Source: Candidatus Obscuribacterales bacterium (GTDB lineage Bacteria > Cyanobacteriota > Vampirovibrionia > Obscuribacterales > Obscuribacteraceae). Taken from it: DNA of 64,000 nucleotides. The position numbers and the translations under genes were made by a program. Below, in pieces: positions 52,949-61,829 of this stretch. The DNA is taken from contig JAIEOQ010000001.1 of NCBI GenBank assembly GCA_019750335.1, forward strand, positions 1 through 64,000. Reading direction: 5' to 3'. How positions within the stretch are numbered: the stretch's first letter is position 1; the number at the start of each line of letters is the position of its first letter. A model generated the notes under the pieces. The model searched no databases and was not told the DNA's origin. It was given only the letters and a program-made list of their open reading frames with translations.

Positions 52949-53689
52949 TCAATTAGGCAGGATTTTTTTCATTCCTTGTTCGATCGCTGTTGCTCCCGAA
53001 TAACCGATTGAATAGCTCACCACTTCATTGGCCGGATTGAGAAAGATCACTGTTGGAATTGGGCTTACTTCATAGTCTTCTACGATCTTTTCCGTTTGCG
53101 GATCGTCAACGTTGTAACTGATGAATTCCACTTTGTCGCCGTAAGTCCCTTTTGCTTTGTCAATCACTTGCTGCAACTGCTTGCAAGGTTCACACCAAGT
53201 GGCATAAAATTCCAGAACTTTTGGGCGAGCCCCTTCGCTGCCCCGTTCGCGGCCGCTGATGCCGTTTGCTAAGGCGATCATTGCTGTATCCGCTCCCAGT
53301 TTTGGGGCGACTAAATTTTTTGGCAAAGTGAGCAGGAGCGCGTTGGCTTCCATAGCGTTATCCGAACCTTGTCCGACCCGAATCGCTTTGCGCAGCTGCA
53401 ATGCGCCCTGTTTGTATGTTTGTAGTTGAGGCGCGGAGCCTTTCGCCATAGTCCCAGCCATTTTGCAAAGTGATTTGCCTAAACCGAGGCGGCAAGCGCA
53501 ACTGTTTGGGTCTTCGGCAACCGCTACTTTGAAATGTTTCACGGCGGTAGCATAGTTTTTTTGTGCTAAAGCATTGCTGCCCAGCTTAAAGGAGCTTAGT
53601 TTTGCCGGCGCAGCTAAACATTGCAAGCTGCTGACTAATAAAAAAAGCAAAAGAAGGGTAGCTGTATTCTTTTTGAAACAAGCAATCAT
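52949..53689 (-). CDS. Exported TPR-thioredoxin-like protein
   Basis: 246 aa. The signal peptide ends near residue 27. Two TPR-like helices (about 35-105) are followed by a thioredoxin fold with WCEPC at 165-169 and a cis-Pro SPIPTVIF. The CxxC suggests disulfide exchange outside the cytoplasm. Its ATG overlaps the previous gene's stop by 4 bp. It is the last gene of the nine-gene operon. Confidence 0.88.
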   Translation of the reverse strand: MIACFKKNTATLLLLFLLVSSLQCLAAPAKLSSFKLGSNALAQKNYATAVKHFKVAVAEDPNSCACRLGLGKSLCKMAGTMAKGSAPQLQTYKQGALQLRKAIRVGQGSDNAMEANALLLTLPKNLVAPKLGADTAMIALANGISGRERGSEGARPKVLEFYATWCEPCKQLQQVIDKAKGTYGDKVEFISYNVDDPQTEKIVEDYEVSPIPTVIFLNPANEVVSYSIGYSGATAIEQGMKKILPN

Positions 53690-54624
53690 TTTGTATTAAT
53701 CTCCGTCGTCGGCTCATTTGATTTAGGCAAATGAGCAATCAACCAATCGTTTAATGTGTTAATCACATGATCATCAAACTGTCCTTCTTCGAAAATTAGG
53801 TGTTCGGCGTTTTGAATTAATATCATCTCTTTATCCTGGCAAGCCAGGGCATTGAAAATAGCCAGGGTGCCTTTGCGCTTTACTAGCTTATCCTTGCACC
53901 CCTGGACCATTAAAACAGGTGTATTTTTAATATTTTTGGCCGATTGCTGGTTTTCATTCATAAAAGACTGAAACTGTACTAATTCTTTTGGACTTAATTG
54001 CATTCTCGCTAAGGGATCCTTGCTCCAAGCCTCCTTCAATTCAGGCTTGTCCGTTGCTTGGGCAACGACGCTAGAACCGATATCAAACTCCTTGTCTGGG
54101 TTAGTAAGCAATTTCAAGCCGACTTTAAGAGCAGTTTGATTCTGTTTGAAGCGGCTGCCGGCTGGCACTGAGCTAACTAGTCCATCGACAAGTTCCGGAT
54201 ACATGGCTGTTTCGCGCAAAGCGATAGCGCCGCCCATTGATTCGCCTAAAATGAAGACAGGTAATTTCGGGTGTACTTTGTGGATCACTTTCAGTGTTTT
54301 ATGGACGTCTTCCAAGCAACCGTCGAAATCAACTTTGCGGCGGTCCGAAGCCCCTTTGAACGAACCAAAACCGCGTACGTCGACGGCGTATACGGCATAG
54401 CCGAGCTTGCTCATTCGTTCGCCGAACTCTTTGTACGTACCGTTATGCAACCCCAAGCCGTGAACACAAAGTATGGCTGCTTTTGCTTCATTATTTAGAT
54501 CCACCCAGCTTAAGCAGGGCGGGGTATCGGGATGTTTGTGACTGCGTGACTCTTTGGCATTGACCGAAACAAAAAATGCTGAAAACAGACAAAGAGCGAT
54601 AGCTAATTTTAGTAATTGATTCAT
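53686..54624 (-). CDS. Alpha/beta-hydrolase, monoacylglycerol lipase-like
   Basis: 312 aa with a signal peptide (LLKLAIALCLFSAFFVSVNA). CVHGLGLHNGTYKEFGERM is the oxyanion region and FILGESMGGAIALRE the nucleophile elbow. Late VQGCKDKLVKR and NAEHLIFEE give Asp and His. The pattern matches monoacylglycerol lipases and lysophospholipases. It overlaps both neighbours by 4 bp. Confidence 0.87.
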   Translation of the reverse strand: MNQLLKLAIALCLFSAFFVSVNAKESRSHKHPDTPPCLSWVDLNNEAKAAILCVHGLGLHNGTYKEFGERMSKLGYAVYAVDVRGFGSFKGASDRRKVDFDGCLEDVHKTLKVIHKVHPKLPVFILGESMGGAIALRETAMYPELVDGLVSSVPAGSRFKQNQTALKVGLKLLTNPDKEFDIGSSVVAQATDKPELKEAWSKDPLARMQLSPKELVQFQSFMNENQQSAKNIKNTPVLMVQGCKDKLVKRKGTLAIFNALACQDKEMILIQNAEHLIFEEGQFDDHVINTLNDWLIAHLPKSNEPTTEINTK

Positions 54625-55592
54625 TGATTCAAATAAAACGGTGCCACTCTTCTTAAAGTGTCCGAAAATGAAGTTTGTTTATGCCCTAGCTCTTCAATTG
54701 CTTTTTGCGAACTGAAAAATATTTTTCTTTGGCTCAACCAGGCAACCTGCCAAGTTAGGGGGGATTTTCGCTTTAAAGTAGAGCATATGGATTCACATAA
54801 TATGCCCGCTCCTTCACTCAGCCAACCGGGAATTGCCAGCTGCGGTTTGCGCCCGCCCAAAACGGTAGCCAGCTCATCGGCAGCGTTTTTGAAAGTCATG
54901 TTAGCGCTACCGAGAACATAGCGCTGTCCGCTTCGTCCGTGATCTAGCGCTTTTATGCAAGTGTCGACAACATCTTCCAGATCCGAGAACATCACTCCGC
55001 CTGCTGGATAACCCAAAAGCCAGCCGGAAGACATGGCGCGAAAAATCGTATGGTGATGCGGATGGGTGTCGCCATCACCAAATGTGATACCAGGATTGAG
55101 TGCCAGCACCGATAATCCCTGGGCGGCATACTTCATTACTTCTTGCTCTCCCGCGTATTTGGTGTCGCAATAATAAAGCCCGTGTCCTTGCAGGTTATAT
55201 TTAATCTCTTCGGTACCGATTTCACCTTCATTGGGAATACCCATGCCGGCAATAGAGCCCATGTGTATGACGCGTCCGACGCCATTTTGCAGACAGCCTT
55301 GCATTACAGTTTTAGTGCCAATTACATTTGTCGTAAAAAGTTTGTCGTAGTCGGCGCGCCGGTATGAAACCAATCCGGCTAAATGAAAAACAGCATCTTT
55401 CCCGGCTGTGATCTTGTTGACGAATTCCGGATTGCAGATGTCGCCTTGGTGATGTTTCGCTCCGAGGCTGTAAAGCCGGCTCCCGGCGGTATATTGGCGT
55501 CCGCAAGTGCTTACGGTGTGACCGCAGTCGATTAATTTTTCGGCGAGCCGGCTGCCGATAAAACCGCTGGCTCCGGTTACCAGGATATCCAT
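54621..55592 (-). CDS. NAD-dependent epimerase/reductase (extended SDR)
   Basis: 323 aa. Nucleotide loop GASGFIGSR, then HLAGLVSYRRADYD, the active YCDTKYAGE (YxxxK), and a HpnA/dihydroflavonol-reductase-like layout (ALNPGITFGDGDTH). It probably reduces or epimerises a hydroxyl or keto group. It is one of three related SDRs in this operon; the next gene upstream ends 1 bp away. Confidence 0.88.
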   Translation of the reverse strand: MDILVTGASGFIGSRLAEKLIDCGHTVSTCGRQYTAGSRLYSLGAKHHQGDICNPEFVNKITAGKDAVFHLAGLVSYRRADYDKLFTTNVIGTKTVMQGCLQNGVGRVIHMGSIAGMGIPNEGEIGTEEIKYNLQGHGLYYCDTKYAGEQEVMKYAAQGLSVLALNPGITFGDGDTHPHHHTIFRAMSSGWLLGYPAGGVMFSDLEDVVDTCIKALDHGRSGQRYVLGSANMTFKNAADELATVLGGRKPQLAIPGWLSEGAGILCESICSTLKRKSPLTWQVAWLSQRKIFFSSQKAIEELGHKQTSFSDTLRRVAPFYLNQ

Positions 55593-55593
55593 A

Positions 55594-56532
55594 TTAATTT
55601 AGGCTCTCCGATTTCGAATAGCTGGAAAGGGCTTCTTTAAGGGTACGCCCGCGTATACCAAAAACCGTAAGCAAGGCATTCTCGGTACAAACTGTATCTT
55701 GGGTGGAAAGTAAAACTTGATCCCTCGAGACTAAGGGAACTTTTTGTACTTTCTCAAGCACGCTACCGGCTAAGCTGGCTAACCATGAGGGGACAGTGGT
55801 CAAATTTTTGTTCAAGCCGAGTTCGGTCATTAGTCCGGCTACGACATCGCGAAGGCTAACCGGCTGCGGACCTCCCAGCTCAAGAATTTTGCGAACGGCA
55901 AAACTGTCTTCAAGACTGATGCATATGGCTTCAATTAAGTCGCCGATGAATATCGGTTGCAGCATGTTTTTGCCACCGTCAATCAAGGGAACCGATTTGC
56001 GTGAAAGAATCAATTTCCGGTAGCGGGCGATTAATTTACTATCGCGCTTACCGGCTATTTTTCCTAAAATCAATGCCGGGCGAAGAATGACATAATCCAA
56101 GTCACTATCGCAAACCGTTTTTTCTTGCTGCCACTTTGACAGTTGATAAGCGCTACGGGCTTGTTGTGATGCGCCCAGTGTCGTTACCATGACCAGCTTT
56201 TTTACGTTATTGGCTTTCATTGCTTCAAGCAAATGTTTTGTCTGTCCTTCATGTAAATCTTCCAGGCTCTCGCCGGCGCGCGGAGCGACGCTGCCAATCA
56301 AATGCACGACTGACTTAGCTCCGGCCAAAGCTTGTTTTAGAACTCCGGTTTCGTCATTGAGTTGACATTGAAATATTTTTGCTCCGCAGGAACGCAAAAA
56401 TGCGATATCTTCCGCTTTTGCTTGGGGATGTACCAGACAATGCACGACAACACCAAGTTTGCCGAGTTTATGCACTAAGCTGGAGCCGACATAACCTGTA
56501 GCACCATCGACTACGACCGGACCTGTGATCAC
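55594..56532 (-). CDS. NAD(P)-binding SDR, atypical (NDUFA9/NmrA-like)
   Basis: 312 aa from GTG 56532, which overlaps the stop of the upstream gene by 4 bp (GTGA) and has AGAGGAAGAG in front; longer in-frame starts would run through that gene. The nucleotide loop is DGATGYVGSS. SVVHLIGSVAPRAGESLEDLHEG and AYQLSKWQQE (YxxxK) follow. This resembles NDUFA9-like SDRs. The substrate is unknown. Confidence 0.83.
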   Translation of the reverse strand: MITGPVVVDGATGYVGSSLVHKLGKLGVVVHCLVHPQAKAEDIAFLRSCGAKIFQCQLNDETGVLKQALAGAKSVVHLIGSVAPRAGESLEDLHEGQTKHLLEAMKANNVKKLVMVTTLGASQQARSAYQLSKWQQEKTVCDSDLDYVILRPALILGKIAGKRDSKLIARYRKLILSRKSVPLIDGGKNMLQPIFIGDLIEAICISLEDSFAVRKILELGGPQPVSLRDVVAGLMTELGLNKNLTTVPSWLASLAGSVLEKVQKVPLVSRDQVLLSTQDTVCTENALLTVFGIRGRTLKEALSSYSKSESLN

Positions 56533-56816
56533 TGCTCTTCCTCTCTCTTGCTTAACTTTCGCCAAATATTTTTGATTAAAGTTACTTCTCCAACTTCGTT
56601 GCCTTGCGCTTTGTGTCCTAAATACTGAAAAACATAACCACCAATGAAGCATATAGCTCCCAGTCCGGCTTTGCCCATAAAGACTTTTGCCAGACCAAAA
56701 AAGACTAAGGGCACACCGATTAGATGAAGCCCGGCATTTAAAGGATGTTTGTGCCTGAGGCAGTAATCGACGACGAAAGCCTTGGCGTTTAGGCTTAGAC
56801 GCTTTGTGATTGACAT
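56529..56816 (-). CDS. Mpo1-like (DUF962) membrane protein
   Basis: 95 aa with two membrane helices. HKHPLNAGLHLIGVPLVF carries His24 and His31, and YVFQYLGHKAQG carries His68, matching the DUF962/Mpo1 pattern. Yeast Mpo1 is an iron-dependent dioxygenase in the alpha-oxidation of 2-hydroxy fatty acids. That points to fatty-acid chemistry in this operon, although activity here is not proved. It overlaps the SDR at 56795 by 22 bp. Confidence 0.83.
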   Translation of the reverse strand: MSITKRLSLNAKAFVVDYCLRHKHPLNAGLHLIGVPLVFFGLAKVFMGKAGLGAICFIGGYVFQYLGHKAQGNEVGEVTLIKNIWRKLSKREEEQ

Positions 56817-57826
56817 GTCTTTTCCTTGAAATGAGCGAGAGTTTCTTTCATGCCCTGAGCAAAAGGTATGCGCTGCACATAGTTTAGTTGTTGCTCGGCC
56901 TTATTTATGGAAAAACCTTGGTTGATGCCGGCTAGGCGAAAAGCGGCGCGCGAAAAACGAGAGAGATTCTTGCGCTTTTCCACAGGCAAGGACGGAGCGA
57001 TGGATGAGATTATTTCGCAAACTGGGCGAGCGAGCCAGGATGGGACTTTCTTGGTAATGCGGGCAAAGCCGAGTTCGTCGCAAATGGAATCGAAAAGTTG
57101 CTTTTTCGTAATCGTTTCGCCATCGGTAAGATTGAAAGCTTGATTCGCGGCTTTGTCGTTCAGTAAGCTAAGTTCAATTGCCGTTACCAAATTCTCGATA
57201 TAAATAAGGTTGCATTGTTTTTTGCCGCCGTCTATTAACATTGCTTTTCGCTGTTTGAGATTATTGATTAAACGTGGCATCCAGGCGCGTTCCATCGGTC
57301 CGTAAATGAAGCCCGGGCGAAGAATCGTTGCTAGCATCGGCCCTTTCTTGAAATAAGTCATTACCGATTTTTCCGCTTCAACTTTGGAATCGGCATAAGC
57401 CTCTCCGCAATACACAAGCGGTGCTTCTTCGTTCACGTTGTATTGATCGTTCTGTCCGGTAATCACCGACAAACTGCTAATTTGAATGAATTGTTTGAGT
57501 GCGCAGCTTTCAGCTGCAGCAAGAGCGTTTCTTGTTCCTTGCACGTTTACTGAAAATATTTCGTCTCGTGTAGCTAAAGGATCGACGATACCGGCGGCAT
57601 GTATGAAAATATCGCAGCCGCTAATAGCTTTTTCAATACTAGCTTGTTCGGATAAATCAACTGGAACGATTCGTACGCCACGCAGCGCCGACAATTTTGT
57701 AGTATCGCTGCCGGTGCGAACCAGAGCGATTGCCTCGTGTCCTTTTTCAAGCAATCGTTTGACCGTATGATAGCCGACCATGCCGCTTGAACCGGTTACA
57801 CATATTTTCAGTCTTTGCATTATCAT
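56795..57826 (-). CDS. NAD-dependent epimerase/dehydratase (3beta-HSD-like)
   Basis: 343 aa. The loop is GSSGMVGYHTVKRL. DIFIHAAGIVDPLA, the YADSKVEAE active site (YxxxK), and LRPGFIYGPMERAW are typical of 3beta-hydroxysteroid dehydrogenase-like SDRs. Third SDR of the operon. It lies 12 bp after the GH3 gene. Confidence 0.88.
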   Translation of the reverse strand: MIMQRLKICVTGSSGMVGYHTVKRLLEKGHEAIALVRTGSDTTKLSALRGVRIVPVDLSEQASIEKAISGCDIFIHAAGIVDPLATRDEIFSVNVQGTRNALAAAESCALKQFIQISSLSVITGQNDQYNVNEEAPLVYCGEAYADSKVEAEKSVMTYFKKGPMLATILRPGFIYGPMERAWMPRLINNLKQRKAMLIDGGKKQCNLIYIENLVTAIELSLLNDKAANQAFNLTDGETITKKQLFDSICDELGFARITKKVPSWLARPVCEIISSIAPSLPVEKRKNLSRFSRAAFRLAGINQGFSINKAEQQLNYVQRIPFAQGMKETLAHFKEKTCQSQSV

Positions 57827-57838
57827 CCTTCTTCAAAT

Positions 57839-59506
57839 TTAGAGGGCTGCGATTGTTTCTTTAAAATTGGTTTCCGAAGATAAAAAAGGAATTTTTACTT
57901 GCGCTTCTGGTGCGCCATCACGTACGCGCTTTTGGCGTAAGCGCATGAATGTGCCGTGCGGTACTGTTTGCAACAAGGGAGAGTTGAGACGACGGCTGGC
58001 ACGTTTCTCTTTGTATTCAATGTTTTGCATTTGTAAGGAGCGATCAACTGCGGTAGCGCATTCAGCTAAAAGAGCTTCTGGCAAAGCTTGACGTGATTCG
58101 ATGTAACCGACGTAACGCGGAGGATTTTCTAATTGAACTGAAAAGGTGCAGTGTTCGATATCTTGCAGATCAAGCTCGTTTTTGGCTTGCTGAAGTGCTA
58201 CGCAGATCTGTTCTTCGGTTAGCTTTTCGCCGGTAATCGAACTGACGCCCATGCCCTTTTGTACAAACTGAAATATAGGCGTATTTTGTTCAAAACCGGT
58301 GACGGCAATTAAGTCGTTGATGTTGTAACGATAAAGACCGGCCGCTGTCGTAAAGTGAATATAGTAACGCCGTCCTACTTCCAGCTCATCGGCACATAAA
58401 AAGCGCTTGTTGCTTTGCTCCATCTCTTCTTCCGGCACAAATTCAAAAAAGTGGGAGGTAATGGCTGTAACTCCACCGGCGCCTTCATCGCTAAGAGGAA
58501 TGCTGCCGCGACCTTCGCTGGCCATATAGCCGAAGTCTCTGATCGGCATGTTACCGTATTTCTCCGGGAGGCGCTCAAGATAAAAGGGCATCGGTCCGCC
58601 TTTCCAAACTGAAACCACGCTTAAATCCGGCCAAACTTCCCGTGGCAGCAATTCACCACGCTTGTCGAGGAGCAAAGAAAGTTCTCTTGCTCGTTTTTGA
58701 TCTGGTTTCAGATAAGGCAAGAGCTCATCATAAATTGCTTTCTCAGGACGGCGCCCGGCTTTAAGAGTGCCGTCGAAAATATCCTTGAGTAGATCCGTCG
58801 CGTTTTCGTTCATCTGATCGGCTAAGAGCAGCAAAGTTGATGGATTACAACTGAGTGCGGCAACAATGCGTTGGCACAAGGACAAGCGTAAGATGACGTA
58901 ATATTTGCTTTCCACATCTTTAATCCGGCTGACTAAGTGCGGTAGAGCAAAGTAGCGCTGGACAAGCGGTGATTGTCTGCGGCGTAAAAGTCCGGAAACG
59001 GCTCCATAAGGGATGCCGGCGTTGGTATACCCTTCACAATCGTTGCTGGCGAAAATCAAATATTTCGCTTGCGGAACGCAAGGCGTTTTTGGATTATCGT
59101 TCATCAACGCCCAGTTATGTATTTGAAATGCGTGAGTGTAATCTTGCAAATGCGTAGGTGTGATTGGTATGTATTTAGGCGTGCCTGTGGTGCCGCTAGT
59201 GGTGGCAAACATGATCGGTGCTTCTTTGGTGAGCTGATTTCGCTCTCCGTTCATTGCTGCCGTTATATAAGGTTGCAAACTCTCATAAGTTGAAGTCGGC
59301 ACTAAAGATTGATATTGATCCAGGCTGTGAATACGTTCAAATTTGTGTTTTGTGCCGAATACTGTTTGTTCGTTGGCGCGAATGATCGACATCAACTTAG
59401 CAAGTTGAATCTCTCTTGGTTGTTTAAGCGCTTGCATAAACTTTCGAACATGGGTCATTTCCCGATAAAATTGGCCAAAGCCGATAACAGGGTTGCTATA
59501 TCTCAT
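57839..59506 (-). CDS. GH3 family acyl-acid amido synthetase
   Basis: 555 aa. GH3 enzymes adenylate a carboxylic acid and join it to an amino acid or amine. ATTSGTTGTPKYIP (about 101-114) is the nucleotide motif. RDFGYMASEGRGSIPLSDEG and YRYNINDLIAVTGFEQNTPIFQF are the further GH3 segments. Known plant members act on jasmonate and auxin; bacterial roles are largely unknown. It shares a 4-bp overlap with the gene upstream. Confidence 0.92.
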   Translation of the reverse strand: MRYSNPVIGFGQFYREMTHVRKFMQALKQPREIQLAKLMSIIRANEQTVFGTKHKFERIHSLDQYQSLVPTSTYESLQPYITAAMNGERNQLTKEAPIMFATTSGTTGTPKYIPITPTHLQDYTHAFQIHNWALMNDNPKTPCVPQAKYLIFASNDCEGYTNAGIPYGAVSGLLRRRQSPLVQRYFALPHLVSRIKDVESKYYVILRLSLCQRIVAALSCNPSTLLLLADQMNENATDLLKDIFDGTLKAGRRPEKAIYDELLPYLKPDQKRARELSLLLDKRGELLPREVWPDLSVVSVWKGGPMPFYLERLPEKYGNMPIRDFGYMASEGRGSIPLSDEGAGGVTAITSHFFEFVPEEEMEQSNKRFLCADELEVGRRYYIHFTTAAGLYRYNINDLIAVTGFEQNTPIFQFVQKGMGVSSITGEKLTEEQICVALQQAKNELDLQDIEHCTFSVQLENPPRYVGYIESRQALPEALLAECATAVDRSLQMQNIEYKEKRASRRLNSPLLQTVPHGTFMRLRQKRVRDGAPEAQVKIPFLSSETNFKETIAAL

Positions 59507-60687
59507 CGAACCACCTCATGGCTAAGACCGCTGGCAAATTGATGACAGTGGTTGCCCTCGCTTAGTTCCAAGATGCGTTCGTCCAAGATATTTAAACCGT
59601 TACCGTAACGGTTGCGAGCGTAACTAAGATCGCCCCAACCACCAAGCCCGGCGGTAAGATTTTCGCGACAAAGATCTTTTTTCAAAAGGAGGAAGTTGGC
59701 CGATCCTTCATAATTATCAAAAGTCGGGTTCATGGTGGCAAATAAACGTTGTGACGAGCTTAAGATTGCGCTTTCCCCGACTTGAGCGCCTAAATGCACT
59801 CTCAGACCGTGCTCTTTGGCGATTTCCACCATTTTTGTTGCCGGGAGCAGTCCGCCTACTTTGGAAATCCGAATATTGAACGCATCGCAATATTTGCCGG
59901 CGGCAAGTTTGTTGGCATCGGATATGGTGCAAAGCGATTCGTCGACGATTACGTCTTCTTCAATATCGGCGCTGAAGGCGCGTAACGAATCCCAATCATC
60001 AGCCGGGAAGGGTTGTTCGTAAGAGGCCACGGCATGAGGCTTGAACAGGGTGTACGCTTTTTTTGCTTGTTCTAAATTCCAGGCACAGTTGGCATCTACA
60101 CGAATAGTGCATGACGGTCCCATAATTTGTCTGGCCAGGGCCACAGCTTTTTGATCGACTTCCGGACTGTTTCCTACTTTTAGCTTGACAGTTTTATAGC
60201 CGCAAAATTTGTAGAAAAAAAGCATGGCAACAAGCGCTTTCTCTTTAGCAAAAGGGACGACTCCGCCGTAACGTATGCGCTCGAGTTGTTTTGTACCCAG
60301 GCAAGTAGTAAAAGTTTGATGATTTGAACGGCTGCAGGCATCGAGCACCGCAAGTTCAAAAGCGCACCAGGAAGCTCCCTGTCTTTTTTCTTCTAATCCT
60401 AAAGACTTAAATCCGTTTTGCAAAGCTTGTTTGATCTTATTCGGCTGGGAAAAATCAAATTCGGAGGACAGTGGAACGTAGCTTCTAAGGACGTTATTCT
60501 CGGCAGTGGCAATGTCTTCCCCGGTGACATATTCGCGAGGGACACCTTCACCATAGCCGACCGTACCGTCGTCTAAAGTCAGTTTGACGATTAAGTTTGA
60601 CGAATAAGCTCTTTTTGCCAGGCTGTGGGAAAAAGCAAAACGAAACGGCAAACGAATGCGGAAAGTTTCCAGTGTACGAAGTTTCAT
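59503..60687 (-). CDS. Enolase-superfamily enzyme, muconate lactonizing/dipeptide epimerase type
   Basis: 394 aa from ATG 60687, which overlaps the upstream stop by 4 bp; longer starts run into that gene. The MLE-type residues are all there: KLK (Lys168, Lys170), metal ligands Asp198 (VDAN), Glu224 (YEQPF) and Asp249 (VDES), and Lys276 (RISKVGG). This group includes o-succinylbenzoate synthase, cycloisomerases and L-Ala-D/L-Glu-type epimerases. With GH3 next door an amino-acyl or dipeptide-like substrate is an attractive guess. Confidence 0.87.
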   Translation of the reverse strand: MKLRTLETFRIRLPFRFAFSHSLAKRAYSSNLIVKLTLDDGTVGYGEGVPREYVTGEDIATAENNVLRSYVPLSSEFDFSQPNKIKQALQNGFKSLGLEEKRQGASWCAFELAVLDACSRSNHQTFTTCLGTKQLERIRYGGVVPFAKEKALVAMLFFYKFCGYKTVKLKVGNSPEVDQKAVALARQIMGPSCTIRVDANCAWNLEQAKKAYTLFKPHAVASYEQPFPADDWDSLRAFSADIEEDVIVDESLCTISDANKLAAGKYCDAFNIRISKVGGLLPATKMVEIAKEHGLRVHLGAQVGESAILSSSQRLFATMNPTFDNYEGSANFLLLKKDLCRENLTAGLGGWGDLSYARNRYGNGLNILDERILELSEGNHCHQFASGLSHEVVR

Positions 60688-61562
60688 AGCCCCGCACCTG
60701 CTTTGGTCTGCTTTTGCAACCAGCTCAAAAGCGTTTTTTTGTAGAGCGAGCAATCTTTTTCAAAGTCGAGACTATGCTTGGCTTCGTTGAATAAATGCCA
60801 TTCTTTGTTCTGGTTCGGCAATCGATCAAACCATGATTTAAGACCGGAAAGTTGGACAATTTTGTCTTGTCCGGATTGCAAAACCAAAAGTGGCAGTTTG
60901 ATATTTGTGGAAACACGTTTAGCGAGAAATCCGAGTATCTGCCCTTGTACGAAAAAGCGTGCTGTGCCTTCGGTCAGGCGAAGCGGATCGCGAGCAATAA
61001 AAGTCAAATATTCCGGATTGTTCGTAAAGTGTTCCGGTGTTAGGGGAATGGCAATCGGACGTAAATCACCGCTGAGAAAACGCCAGAAGATGAGCAACTT
61101 TTGTTGCCAGGGCAGATCTATTTGGACGTCGATAGCCGGAGAGGTAAAAACAAGTCCTTTAAGCAAAGCGGCGCTACGTAGTCTTCCGGCAGCAAGAACG
61201 CAAGCAACTTTTGCTCCCCAACAGTTAGCAATGAGAAATAAAGGCAAATCTTTTTGTTTCTTTTGAATATGAGCCAATACTGCTTCTAGATCATCGACTA
61301 ACAAGCGCCAGTTCGACAAATCACCACGCTTTTCTTTACTGCGTCCTGAACCGCGGCGATCCAGGGCATAAATCGTAATGCCGTTTTCGCTTAATTCGCT
61401 AGCTGTAGCGGAAAACCAAAGACTGTGTCCTTCAATTCCAGGAAGATACAAAGCTTGGGCTTGGGGATTTGCTGCCGGCCAAACACGCAAAAAGTGTTCG
61501 CAACCGTCTGCGGTTGCAAACCACTCGCTTTCTGAAGGCAAAGCTTCCAGGGAAGCCGGCAA
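60684..61562 (-). CDS. Alpha/beta-hydrolase with Cys nucleophile
   Basis: 292 aa. The serine-aminopeptidase/lysophospholipase-like fold starts LYLPGIEGHSLWFSATA and continues ALDRRGSGRSKEKRGDL. At the elbow, where GxSxG is expected, stands ANCWGA, so Cys114 replaces Ser. Asp (QSGQDKIV) and His (EAKHSLDFE) are kept. The start TTG 61562 has AAGGAG 6 nt before it; the longer TTG 61616 lacks one. It is the first gene of the operon. Confidence 0.85.
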   Translation of the reverse strand: MPASLEALPSESEWFATADGCEHFLRVWPAANPQAQALYLPGIEGHSLWFSATASELSENGITIYALDRRGSGRSKEKRGDLSNWRLLVDDLEAVLAHIQKKQKDLPLFLIANCWGAKVACVLAAGRLRSAALLKGLVFTSPAIDVQIDLPWQQKLLIFWRFLSGDLRPIAIPLTPEHFTNNPEYLTFIARDPLRLTEGTARFFVQGQILGFLAKRVSTNIKLPLLVLQSGQDKIVQLSGLKSWFDRLPNQNKEWHLFNEAKHSLDFEKDCSLYKKTLLSWLQKQTKAGAGL

Positions 61563-61700
61563 TGCTCTCTCCTTTTCGGGCTGTTCAGTCTCAGAATACC
61601 CATATTGAACATACAATGATCAAGGCGACGAATCCGTAGTTTAGCCATCTTTAATCCCGCGCGCTTCTTGTAAACGTGCGCCGGTCTAAGGTCCAATCGT

Positions 61701-61712
61701 GTCACTCGTGAC
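61701..61712. promoter_or_regulatory. Palindrome in the divergent intergenic region
   Basis: GTCACTCGTGAC, a perfect palindrome apart from its centre (5-bp arms), lies between the nine-gene operon and the exported protein at 61830. It could be an operator for either. The rest of 61563-61829 shows no gene. Confidence 0.3.
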
Positions 61713-61829
61713 ATAATCCCAAAAATGCAGAATTATTCGGGCACTTTTCAGATTAAGCTCTGTCTTCTCTCCTAAGTTAGGAAAGTTGTTCGTTGAATAC
61801 TCTCCGGTTGTTTAATCGAGGATAAGGAT

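Noticed and set aside
54621-55592. HpnA-like assignment pointing to hopanoid synthesis
   Set aside because: The likeness is general for extended SDRs and no other hopanoid genes are in the window.
60778-61266. A 162-codon plus-strand frame inside the Cys-hydrolase gene
   Set aside because: It has no domain and lies within a gene with a full alpha/beta-hydrolase pattern.
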